This document shows, one piece after another, positions 1-7,507 of a stretch of DNA of 24,431 bases. The translations under genes were made by a program, and so were the position numbers. The stretch's first letter is position 1; each line of letters opens with the position of its first letter. The DNA is from Prochloron sp. SP5CPC1 (GTDB lineage: Bacteria; Cyanobacteriota; Cyanobacteriia; Cyanobacteriales; Prochloraceae), in contig JACONB010000046.1 of the NCBI GenBank assembly GCA_014323965.1, positions 1 through 24,431 of the forward strand, written 5' to 3'. Below the pieces are notes generated by a model. It was not told the DNA's origin, made no database searches, and worked only from the letters and a program-made list of their open reading frames with translations.

Positions 1-3000
1 GGAAATACGGCGCGAGTCATTGTTCACAAATCGGGAGATTCCCAATACACCCTTGGTCTGAAGACTACATCAACTTCACCTGAGCGTTATACTTTCTACG
101 CTGGGGTTGGTTCTCTGTTTAAGCAGTCCCAACTTCAACTCCCTTACAAAAATTCAAGCAGACCTAACGATGAGCAGTGGGCCCATCTGGCAGCTGTCTA
201 CAACCAGTCTTACGCAGTCAAGTTTGACGGTACAGATGACTACCTCAGTTGCAACCACAATCCCGCTTTAGATATCAGTCAGGATCTGACCATTGAGGCA
301 TTTCTCAAACTGGAGGATCTCAGTCAGCCACGGGGGATTATCACCAAGGGTAAGCTAGAGGATGGCACTGATCAACAGGTTCCCTACTCCCTTTACGTCA
401 ACACTGATGGCAAGCTTGTGTTTGCCTTTGAGGACAAAGAGGGAGAACTTCACTCTTATGAATCTACTACTGCGCTACAGGCGAGGACTTTCTACCGAAT
501 CGCAGTAACGCGCAAGCATGAACTCGAAACTGAGGATAAAGGGACTCCGCAAGCTCCCAATGTTGTCGTCAAGCAATGGACTGACATTCGCTTCTATATT
601 GGTACTCTCTCAACAGATAAAACCCATTACTCGATTAATGAGGCTGGTTATCACAAATACACTGGTTCAGACCCAGGTAGCAGTAATCAAGCTCTGGAAA
701 TTGGTCGAACCCAAAAAGCGGATGAAGAATATTGGTTCAAGGGAGAGATGAGCGAAGTTCGCATTTGGAATCAGGCTCTTGCCAAGGAAAATCTAGGAAT
801 CACTATCAAAGGTGAGGAAAAAGGACTCATCTCCTGGTGGCGCTTTGAAGAGAATAAAGGGCAAACCGCCTACGACTCTAAGAGTCAAAATCATGCCGCC
901 CTCATTGGCGCAACCTGGCTCAAAAACCCTGACCTCATTGGTTCAACCTTTGTGCTTTACTACAATGGAGAACCTGTGGCAACTGAGGACATGACGACAA
1001 AACCAAATTGGGGCGAAAACCAATTTACCCTGGGAGCCTGTAAGCATAACAATAGTAGCCTTACTGACTACTTCAAGGGCACAATGGAAGAAATCCGAGT
1101 CTGGAAGGTTCCTCGTACCCAAGAACAAATTCTGGACAACTTGTTCACCAGGCTCAAAGGGGAGAAGGAAGACCTAATTGCCAACTACACCTTTGATATT
1201 GAAAACCCACCGGAGGTTGAAGACTATTCCCTCTTCGGGAATCATCTAACTTTAGGAAGTGGCAACAGTAAGCCTAACTCTATCATTTCTAAAGCCCCGA
1301 TCAGCGATGACATTGCCCAAGTTCGTTCAGCCCTAGCCGAGGTGACAAACCAGTTTCAAGACACCATTCAAAGCCGACCAGCTATCCAGGAGTACAGCGA
1401 TATGCAGTACGACAGTGAAGCTAACCTGATGGGGATTCAAAAGCGCTGCTATGCCTACATCAAAAATGGCGAGTGGCATTTACTTGCAGGCTATAAGGTG
1501 GGCAATCTGGTCACGGAATGGGTCGCACAGGTACAAGCAGATCCCCAAATCATTGGTTATATAGAGGGAGCGCCACCGGTACCTAGTGAAAATTTAACCA
1601 GCACTAGTCTAGTGTTGGGGGAAGCCGAAGACTACGGAGGGGCTAGTTCCGTTGAGTTGATCGAACCTGAGACAGTTAACTATATTTACTCCTCCTCTTC
1701 TGAAAGTGGATTCGATACCTCGATGAGCATGAAAGCTGTGGCAGGTATAGCTTCTGATTCAGAGGCAGGCTTTGGTTTGATAACCTCTGTGGAGAAAACT
1801 AATGTTACCGTTGGATTTGCCGGCAACATGGATTCTTCTACAAGCCAGTTGCAGGAATCCAGTGTCAGTTACGGGCGCGCTAACACAAAAATCACTCGTC
1901 AGGAACTGAGGGGCGCTTGGGAAAACAAAGACAATACTGCTGCAAGCTATATCAATCCTGCGGTGGGGCGTCGGTTTATCCCCAAGAACGTTGGGCTGGC
2001 CCTGGTGCAATCGGACACGATGGATGTTTTTGCCCTACGGCTCAAACACAACAATGCTTTGGTTTCCTACCGGATGCTTCCTAACCCCGATATTCCCAAA
2101 GACTGGAACCTCATTGTTTTTCCTCTTAACCCAACCTATACCAAGCAGGGTACCTTGGATGGTAAAGTCGGTGTTAAGGAAGATGGCAGCGTGCAGTGTG
2201 ACCCAGATTATCCGAATGCAGCGAACTATGGTGAGTGGAGTTACTTTAAGCCCAAAGAAGCTTATGCGCTCAAAAAACAGATTGAACGGGAACAGCAGGA
2301 ACTAGAAACCTATTATCAACAGTACGCTACTGAGCAAGGAACTGGTGCTGGAACCGGTGCTGGTATTGGAGCTGGTGTTGGTGCTGCGGTGGGTGCTGCT
2401 GTAGCTGGTCCAATTGGATTGGTGATTGGTGCTGCTGCCGGTGGTGCCATTGGTGTTGCTGCTGGGGGTGCTGCCACAACCAGCACAGATATTCTCAAAG
2501 ATATCGCCAAGCGCAATCTGGTTAATACCTACGTATGGACAGCCAAAGGCGGTTTCTTTTCTGAATCTACTGAAGTGATGGAATCCACCAGTGAAAGCAG
2601 CACTGGTTCCTATTCCTTCCAGGGATTGGGAGGAATAACCTTTGAGTTGAATACTGCCGTTGCTAAAGTGGCGATTGGTATGGAAATAGATGCCCTGTTC
2701 GGCGGACATACAGAGACAATTAAGACTAAGGACAAAGAGACGGAAAAGTCTTTTACCCTTGAGTTAGAGGTTAACCCAGACGGTGACCTGCAACTGTATG
2801 TCAACACGGATGCTGAAAAAGCTAAATATACTAAACGCAATGAAGGGGGTGGTGCCTATGATGCTCAGGGTAATCCGATTCTGCGTCCGGGTAAAGTGGA
2901 TGCCTATCGTTTTATGACTTTCTATCTCGAACCCAAACCTGACAACTTTGATGACTTTTTCGGGAAGGTGGTAGATCCCATCTGGCTCGAGCAAAGTGGC

Positions 3001-3354
3001 GATAGCTATGCAGTTGCCTTGCGTCAGGCAAAAGAGAAGGCACAAGAGAGCCAGAAGAAGCCAGAATGCTGGCGCATCATGCATCGAGTCACCTTCGTCA
3101 GCCGAATTTTACCAGAGGTGGATGCTTCCAATGCACCGCCAGTGGAAAGTGCTATCAAGGCAGCCTATGTTGAGAGTAATTGGGAGTTGATTCAAAAGCT
3201 CAAACCCTTTGTTGAGAATCAGACCAGCAATTATGTAACTTTCGCGGACGCTGTGCGTGATACGTTACAGACCTATCTGCCGGAACTACTGCCCTACACT
3301 ACAGAGATCATCAAGTACGCAGCATTGTACTTTGGGGTTGAGGAAGAAGTGTAG
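1..3354 (+). CDS. Large LamG-domain (concanavalin A-like jelly-roll) protein, 5'-truncated by window edge
   Basis: The frame is open from base 1 to the TAG at 3352-3354, so 1117 residues are visible and the real start lies upstream. Residues about 60-300 contain repeated LamG-like jelly-roll segments: 'WAHLAAVYN', 'KFDGTDDYLS', 'FKGEMSEVRIWNQAL', 'GLISWWRFEE', then 'FKGTMEEIRVWKVPRT' and 'LIANYTFD'. LamG domains usually bind carbohydrate or protein ligands in secreted or surface proteins. The middle (about 380-700) has no domain I can name. Residues about 780-828 are a run of GxGxG and AAxG repeats (a glycine-zipper-like hydrophobic stretch that could insert in a membrane), followed by a beta-rich region and an acidic C-terminus ending EVEEEV. 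No signal peptide can be judged because the N-terminus is missing. I infer a surface or effector-like giant protein; the function is unknown. A TnpB element begins four bases after its stop. Confidence 0.85.
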   Translation, partial: GNTARVIVHKSGDSQYTLGLKTTSTSPERYTFYAGVGSLFKQSQLQLPYKNSSRPNDEQWAHLAAVYNQSYAVKFDGTDDYLSCNHNPALDISQDLTIEAFLKLEDLSQPRGIITKGKLEDGTDQQVPYSLYVNTDGKLVFAFEDKEGELHSYESTTALQARTFYRIAVTRKHELETEDKGTPQAPNVVVKQWTDIRFYIGTLSTDKTHYSINEAGYHKYTGSDPGSSNQALEIGRTQKADEEYWFKGEMSEVRIWNQALAKENLGITIKGEEKGLISWWRFEENKGQTAYDSKSQNHAALIGATWLKNPDLIGSTFVLYYNGEPVATEDMTTKPNWGENQFTLGACKHNNSSLTDYFKGTMEEIRVWKVPRTQEQILDNLFTRLKGEKEDLIANYTFDIENPPEVEDYSLFGNHLTLGSGNSKPNSIISKAPISDDIAQVRSALAEVTNQFQDTIQSRPAIQEYSDMQYDSEANLMGIQKRCYAYIKNGEWHLLAGYKVGNLVTEWVAQVQADPQIIGYIEGAPPVPSENLTSTSLVLGEAEDYGGASSVELIEPETVNYIYSSSSESGFDTSMSMKAVAGIASDSEAGFGLITSVEKTNVTVGFAGNMDSSTSQLQESSVSYGRANTKITRQELRGAWENKDNTAASYINPAVGRRFIPKNVGLALVQSDTMDVFALRLKHNNALVSYRMLPNPDIPKDWNLIVFPLNPTYTKQGTLDGKVGVKEDGSVQCDPDYPNAANYGEWSYFKPKEAYALKKQIEREQQELETYYQQYATEQGTGAGTGAGIGAGVGAAVGAAVAGPIGLVIGAAAGGAIGVAAGGAATTSTDILKDIAKRNLVNTYVWTAKGGFFSESTEVMESTSESSTGSYSFQGLGGITFELNTAVAKVAIGMEIDALFGGHTETIKTKDKETEKSFTLELEVNPDGDLQLYVNTDAEKAKYTKRNEGGGAYDAQGNPILRPGKVDAYRFMTFYLEPKPDNFDDFFGKVVDPIWLEQSGDSYAVALRQAKEKAQESQKKPECWRIMHRVTFVSRILPEVDASNAPPVESAIKAAYVESNWELIQKLKPFVENQTSNYVTFADAVRDTLQTYLPELLPYTTEIIKYAALYFGVEEEV

Positions 3355-3357
3355 TTA

Positions 3358-3520
3358 GTAAGCTTACCCCGGTCATTAGATCCGGGGCTTTCGCACTAAC
3401 CCTGTATACTGTATTGTCGAGAACAAGACAGAGGATTGCGCGTAACAGGCAGGCTTACAGACTGCCCCACAGTTTTGATCATTCTCGCGCCATTGAGATC
3501 AGCATCCCCAAGCCATCCAC
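3358..3520 (-). ncRNA. Candidate reRNA/omega-RNA region at right end of copy A
   Basis: In TnpB elements the guide RNA is made from the 3' end of tnpB through the right end, with the guide taken from the adjoining flank. Here the right end contains a 6-bp stem CCCCGG/CCGGGG with a 9-nt loop at 3367-3387 and ends in GTAAGCTTAC. The equivalent in copy B is 15772-15792. The extent given is a guess; only the hairpin and the conservation between copies are seen directly. The guide would be drawn from the last bases of the LamG gene. Confidence 0.3.
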
Positions 3521-4566
3521 AATGACCACACTTGAAAGTTTTACCATGGCGATAGGATTTTCCGGGTGTGGGGTGGATATGCAGGCATTGATGACAGGTT
3601 TGGCTGGTGTATCTTGGGGAAATTGGAACCACTTCCACCCCTTCTTTTATTGCCTTATATTCTAGGAATTGTCGGAGTTGATAAAATGCCCAAGAATTAG
3701 ACCGTCTACGTTCAGTCTTCGTTCTAGGCTGTTGGTTCGTTCTTTCCCTGATCCCCGTCAAGTCCTCAATGGCAACAATGGACTCTGTTTCAATGGCGCG
3801 AGAAATAATCTCTTTACTGATATTGTGGTTGACCCAAGTTTGTCACGCAAAGACGCAAAGACAGCGAAGGAATTAAGGGAGACGGTGCTATCCCGCAGTT
3901 GGGGTGTAATTGGAAGGAGACGGTGCTATACCGCAGTCGAGCCCTGACACGGGAAAACCGATCTCTAACTGAGTTGATATTTTCACCACTCCAACTTTGA
4001 CCAAGAGAAGTTACCGCAATGTCTGTGCGACCAAGGTCTACGCCAATAATATCTTCTGAGTGTTGAGGTTGGGGAGCTTCATCTTTAACTTGAATATGGA
4101 TGTACAGTTGACCATCTCTATGCTTTGAAAGGGTTGCTGATGTGGGAGTTTTACCGACTAATTTCCCTATTTGATAGTTTCCTAAAATCAAAGACATCCG
4201 CTTTCTACCTTCAACGGTTGAAAGGCTCACTGTTTGGTCTTTCTGGCGATAAGAGAATATCCTCGCATCATAATCTGCTGATGTTGGCTTAAAGGCTTTT
4301 ACCGGTCGTTTTTTAAGGGCTGCTGTTTTGCGATTAGATGCCACTCTCGTGCAAGCTCTCACAGCCAGATTAGCGGATAATCCAAACTGTTCTCTAACGT
4401 TCTTGTAGACCTCAGCCTGGATTCGGTTCTTGTTCTTAATTTGAGGATTGACGGTGGCATTGATATAGTTGCAAGCATCGGAAAACGCCCTCAGAGTCAT
4501 TTCCAGCTTTTGTGCCTGTTCTGAGGTCGGCTTGATTTTGCAAACTATAGTTAATACCTGTTCCAT
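3396..4566 (-). pseudogene. tnpB: tnpB (RNA-guided nuclease of IS605 family), copy A, split by repeat insertion
   Basis: The N-terminal part (ATG at 4566) reads MEQVLTIVCKIKPTSEQAQK and reaches the RuvC-I motif 'IIGVDLGRTDIAVTS', whose Asp is the first catalytic residue. After 'RDRFSRVRA' the frame enters a 100-bp repeat insertion (3840-3939) and shifts, so translation ends at about 3814. TnpB sequence resumes in another frame with 'WVNHNIS', 'VAIEDLTGIRERT' (RuvC-II Glu), the zinc ribbon CHQC...CGHC, and 'GDADLNGARMI' (RuvC-III Asp). All three catalytic residues and the zinc ribbon survive, but on two separate frames. About 25 codons between RVRA and TWVNH (equivalent to SVQRKG...KRYQ in copy B) are missing. 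TnpB cleaves DNA guided by RNA from the element's right end; this copy should be inactive. Confidence 0.88.
3840..3939 (-). repeat. Repeat insertion inside tnpB copy A (two 38-nt units plus heptad arm)
   Basis: On the + strand, GGAGACGGTGCTATCCCGCAGT-type units start at 3878 and 3916 (38-nt period; the second has TATACC in place of TATCCC). They are followed on the low-coordinate side by a heptad-like arm containing CGCAAAGACGCAAAGACAGCG (3845-3865 region). Bases 3868-3939 are an exact 72-bp reverse complement of 15325-15396 in copy B. The arm resembles the short heptad repeats common between cyanobacterial genes. The insertion replaces tnpB sequence and breaks the frame. Confidence 0.85.
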
Positions 4567-4698
4567 TCCTCAATTATATCACCTAGGTGCAGTATTGTGT
4601 TAGGCGGTTAAAACCGCCCCCCGGCATTGATTAATGGCGGGGGTTCCTCCCCGGTTTAAAAACACGGGGCATCCCCGCTACCGTCCTTTTTTGGTGAC

Positions 4699-4815
4699 GT
4701 TCTCCCCCGGTAAATCAGAGATTATACCGGGGGCTTCTCAAGATTACTCTTTGAGCTTTGCGCTTCACAGGCTGTCTAACGACTAAGTCTCCACGCACAG
4801 AAACGATGAGTTCCA
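4699..4815 (-). mobile_element. Possible solo right end of a third TnpB-type element
   Basis: Bases 4705-4734 form a hairpin with CCCCCGGTA/TACCGGGGG arms, and on the minus strand it is followed by GGAGAACGTCAC. The minus-strand sequence leading into it encodes 'VVRQPVKRKAQRV', which looks like the C-terminal tail that TnpB-type genes carry just before their right end. It abuts the left end of copy A, as if copy A inserted next to it. I recognise the pattern but cannot confirm the family. The hairpin alone would also pass as a rho-independent-like structure. From 4816 to 5058 I see nothing else I can name. Confidence 0.35.
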
Positions 4816-5058
4816 CCGTCATTGTGTAGCAAAAATTTGTCCTCGCCATACCTAAATTAGTTAAAGATTTTACATACAATCTTGCTACGTTATTTTCAAC
4901 GTATTTCCTTATAAAACCCCATATCTTCAGTTGTCTAGGTACAAGGTCAGGGTAAGCGCAAAAAAAAAGGAACGAAATAAGCATCTAGGGAGAAGCGGAA
5001 GCAAGAACAGGTCGGAGATAGTCAGGACTCATAGAAGCGAGTCTCCTCTTCTGATGAA

Positions 5059-5103
5059 TCCACCCCCTTCGCCCCCTCCCGGGAGGGGGTTGGGGGGTGG
5101 GTT
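5059..5103. repeat. G/C-run palindromic repeat
   Basis: CCCCCTCCCGGGAGGGGG (5072-5089) is a perfect 18-bp palindrome centred on CCCGGG, flanked by a C-run on the left and TGGGGGGTGGGTTT on the right. A second member, in the opposite orientation, sits at 21796-21861 and shares the AAACCCACCCCCC edge. This is a dispersed cyanobacterial-style intergenic repeat. Here it truncates the ISAs1 transposase fragment just after 'VLNQE'. Confidence 0.7.
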
Positions 5104-5560
5104 TCCTGATTCAAAACGCCAATGGCAAGTCGTCGAAGCAAAGAGAAATTCTCAGGCCCATAACCAAGTCGAATCCGAGAACGGTCTTCAGAAAAAGTCA
5201 CATCTCCAACCCAATGAAGTTGATTCTCAATACTCCAGTGCAAACAGCAAGACCAATGCGCTGTGCATCACAGGGAAGGGAAGTCAAGAAAAACTGAGTT
5301 TCTTCAGTAACCTTGTGCCAAAGACTGCGGCGGCGATAAACCATAACAATCGATTGTAGTCCTGTTAACGGTTGTTGCTGGTATAAACCTCTATGAACAT
5401 ATCCTTTTTTGCTGGGTTCAACTAGAAGTTTAATATGATAGCCTTTAATTTCTAAATCACATACTACAGGGTTTACTAACCGTTCCCAAAATAGGCGCTC
5501 ATCACACCATCTTTCTGGCACAACCAACTTATTATTTTGTGAATAACCACTCTTCTTAGT
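5102..5560 (-). pseudogene. ISAs1-family transposase fragment (frameshifted, both ends missing)
   Basis: Two overlapping minus-strand frames together give the C-terminal half of an ISAs1/H-repeat DDE transposase: 'GLQSIVMVYRRR', 'HKVTEETQFFLTSLP', 'DAQRI', then after a frameshift near 5240 'HWSIENQLHWVGDVTFSED' and 'SRIRLGYGPENFSLLRRLA'. The HWSIENQLHW block carries the last catalytic Glu typical of this family. The N-terminal half and the extreme C-terminus are absent, the latter replaced by the palindromic repeat at 5059-5103. It cannot be functional. No terminal inverted repeats of the IS were found. Confidence 0.78.
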
Positions 5561-5577
5561 GCCAATATTTCTATATT

Positions 5578-5651
5578 GTAGGTTGGGTAGAAGGTCGTGA
5601 AACAGAAGGTCGCCCTGCTAATGTTGGGTTTCGTCTCTCAACCCAACCTAC
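5578..5651. repeat. MITE-like inverted repeat (GTAGGTTGGGT ends)
   Basis: GTAGGTTGGGT at 5578-5588 is matched exactly by ACCCAACCTAC at 5641-5651, with an internal TTGGGTTTCG segment near 5624. The 74-bp unit lies between the ISAs1 remnant and the 3' end of ndhB. Short elements with these ends are common in cyanobacterial intergenic DNA, as far as I recall. It could also act as a transcription terminator between convergent or decayed genes, though it lacks a T-tract. Confidence 0.65.
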
Positions 5652-5687
5652 CATAATACACCATTTTAACTGAAGCAAGACCAAATA

Positions 5688-7286
5688 TTAAAGGTTGATA
5701 ACTTCCTTTGCGTCTTTGTGTCTTTCCGCGCCAAATTTCTTTCTAAGAGACACTTTAATGTCAGTTTGAGAAGGCAGAACTGATTGCAGCATTGGGGTAC
5801 TAATAACAGAATTTTCAGCCAAAGTTAACAAAGGATTGGCGAAAATCCCCAGGAGGCAAGTTGCCACTAATGACAGCACTAAACTCACTTTTAAAGGAGG
5901 CATTCCCGATAAATCCCAATTAATTGGAGGATAATTCTTAACGCTTGAAGACATTTCGTGGGGTTCTTTAACTACCATCATCTTCACAACCCGGATATAA
6001 TAGTAGATGGAAATTACGCTGGTAATGAGACCCAACAACACCAAACCGTAAAGTCCCGCTTGCCAACCAGCCCAGAAGATATATATCTTGCTGAAGAATC
6101 CAGCCAGAGGTGGAATACCACCCAAGGAAAGGAGACAGATACTTAAACCGAGGGTGAGGAGGGGGTCTTTATGATACAGACCAGCATATTCGCTAATCTG
6201 GTCAGTACCAGTTCGCAGGGAGAAGAGAATGACACAGGTGAAAGCACCTAAGTTCATGAACAAATAAACCAGAAGATAGAAAATAATGCTGGTATATCCC
6301 GCATCCGTTCCGGCAATTAAACCAATCATCATAAAGCCAGCTTGACCGATGGAGGAATAAGCTAACATCCGTTTCATACTGGTTTGTGCTAGGGCAACAA
6401 CGTTACCTAAGACCATGCTGAGAATGGCCAGAACGGCAAAAATGAGGTGCCACTCTGGGGTGAGTCCGGCAAAAGCAGTGAGCAACAGGCGCATTGCTAA
6501 GGCGAAACCAGCGGCTTTAGAACCCACGGAGAGAAAAGCTACTACTGGGGTAGGAGAACCTTCATAAACATCTGGAGTCCATTGGTGGAAAGGAACGGCG
6601 GAAATTTTGAAACCAATACCGGCGATGACAAAGATTAAGGCAACCGCCAAGGCTAAAGATTGACCCTCATCCCCTGAACTAATGGCAGCAGCAATGGCAT
6701 TCAAATTGGTTGAACCTCCTGACAAACCATACAAGAGGGAAACTCCATAGAGAAAAATGGCTGAACTGGCGGCTCCAATCAATAAGTATTTTAATGCTGC
6801 TTCATTGGAGCGAGAATCCCGCTTCATGTAACCTGTCATTAGATAGGAGGAGATACTCAACATCTCCAAGGAGATGAAAATCATCACCAACTCCTGAGCA
6901 CCGCACAGGAACATGGCTCCCACTGTGGCTGTCATCATGATGGCGATAAACTCCGTCAAAGAGGAGCCGGTTTCCAACCCATAGCGCACGGACATGAGAA
7001 TGGTCAGGGCGGTGGATAATGCGATAATGGCGCGAAAGAGAATACTTAAATGGTCTCCATTAAAGCTGCCGAGAAAACCAATGGGATTGGCAGCGTCCCA
7101 GCAACCATAAAGGGCGACAAGGGAGGCTAATAGCCCCGCGATGGTAAATTTTGGTAAAAGCAGAGCTAATTTACGCCCTCCAATCAAATCGGCGACTAAA
7201 ATTACTATCAGGGTAGCCAGCACAATCCCTTCTGGCAAAATGGTCCCAACATTGAGGCTCGTTGCTACATTACTAGAAAAATCCAT
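5688..7286 (-). CDS. ndhB: NAD(P)H-quinone oxidoreductase subunit 2 (NDH-1)
   Basis: NdhB is a proton-pumping, antiporter-like membrane subunit of the cyanobacterial NDH-1 complex, used in respiration, cyclic electron flow around photosystem I and CO2 uptake. The 532-aa product is almost wholly hydrophobic, with about 14 membrane spans. It contains typical NdhB blocks such as 'GTILPEGIVLATL', 'GAQELVMIFISLEMLSISSY', 'FKISAVPFHQWTPDVYEGSP' and 'MLAYSSIGQAGFMMIGL'. I chose ATG 7286 because it gives the conserved start MDFSSNVATSLN. The frame is open 33 codons further up, but those residues look unlike NdhB. The last 15-20 residues (including KKFGAERHKDAKEV) are translated from a heptad repeat at 5706-5730 and are not expected in the family. 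The gene is divergent from topA, with about 220 bp between starts for both promoters. Confidence 0.96.
   Translation of the reverse strand: MDFSSNVATSLNVGTILPEGIVLATLIVILVADLIGGRKLALLLPKFTIAGLLASLVALYGCWDAANPIGFLGSFNGDHLSILFRAIIALSTALTILMSVRYGLETGSSLTEFIAIMMTATVGAMFLCGAQELVMIFISLEMLSISSYLMTGYMKRDSRSNEAALKYLLIGAASSAIFLYGVSLLYGLSGGSTNLNAIAAAISSGDEGQSLALAVALIFVIAGIGFKISAVPFHQWTPDVYEGSPTPVVAFLSVGSKAAGFALAMRLLLTAFAGLTPEWHLIFAVLAILSMVLGNVVALAQTSMKRMLAYSSIGQAGFMMIGLIAGTDAGYTSIIFYLLVYLFMNLGAFTCVILFSLRTGTDQISEYAGLYHKDPLLTLGLSICLLSLGGIPPLAGFFSKIYIFWAGWQAGLYGLVLLGLITSVISIYYYIRVVKMMVVKEPHEMSSSVKNYPPINWDLSGMPPLKVSLVLSLVATCLLGIFANPLLTLAENSVISTPMLQSVLPSQTDIKVSLRKKFGAERHKDAKEVINL
5706..5730 (-). repeat. Heptad repeat (CGCAAAG-like) forming the ndhB 3' coding end
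   Basis: On the coding strand this reads AAAGACACAAAGACGCAAAG within a slightly longer GC-flanked stretch, matching the heptad arm in tnpB copy A (CGCAAAGACGCAAAGACA). It is in frame with ndhB and supplies the charged tail that replaces the normal end of the protein. Confidence 0.7.
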
Positions 7287-7507
7287 AAGGTTCAGGTAAA
7301 TTGAACTCCCACTTGAGGAATTTACAACAAGCCTAGGATAGCACGAGGGCTTAAATTCGCCTGACAGTCTGACAAAAATGAGCAAGTAGTATCTATGATC
7401 TGAAAACGTGGCTCCTAATTATACTTCTGCGTATCGATAGCAGTGACCAGCGAATTCATTGCCCAAAATATAATTATTTTTCCTGCTCTATGAGACGAAC
7501 TATTCCT

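Larger units (their letters stand above)
3358..4693 (-). mobile_element. IS200/IS605-type TnpB-only element, copy A (degenerate)
   Basis: The ends were set by aligning this region with the reverse complement of copy B (14362-15801). Shared parts are the leader before tnpB ('CTAGGTGATATAATTG', 'GCGGTTTTAACCGC', 'CCGGGGAGG'), the tnpB body, and a right end with a CCCCGG hairpin finishing in GTAAGCTTAC. On the element strand both copies are preceded by GTCAC just outside the left-end homology (here GTGAC at 4694-4698 on the + strand), which may be the target motif. No tnpA (Y1 transposase) is present, so movement would need TnpA in trans. The right end sits immediately after the stop of the LamG gene. 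Both ends are inferred from the two-copy alignment and could be off by a few bases. Confidence 0.75.

Noticed and set aside
2316..2709. Minus-strand Ala/Pro and Ser/Thr-rich frames opposite the LamG gene
   Set aside because: They are antisense shadows of the glycine-zipper coding sequence with no independent gene features.
3868..3939. CRISPR array (two ATAGCACCGTCTCC units at 38-nt spacing)
   Set aside because: Only two units exist, the spacer-like part is too short (about 16 nt) for CRISPR, the identical block occurs in both tnpB copies, and no cas genes are present.
3814..4566. Reading the 250-aa frame as a complete TnpB-like protein with its own C-terminus
   Set aside because: The last 35-40 residues are translated from the repeat insertion and from tnpB read out of frame; the true C-terminal half continues at 3396-3836 in another frame.
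4931..5359. Forward 142-aa frame across the IS debris
   Set aside because: It reads antisense through the ISAs1 transposase remnant and a C/G-run palindrome, giving low-complexity sequence.
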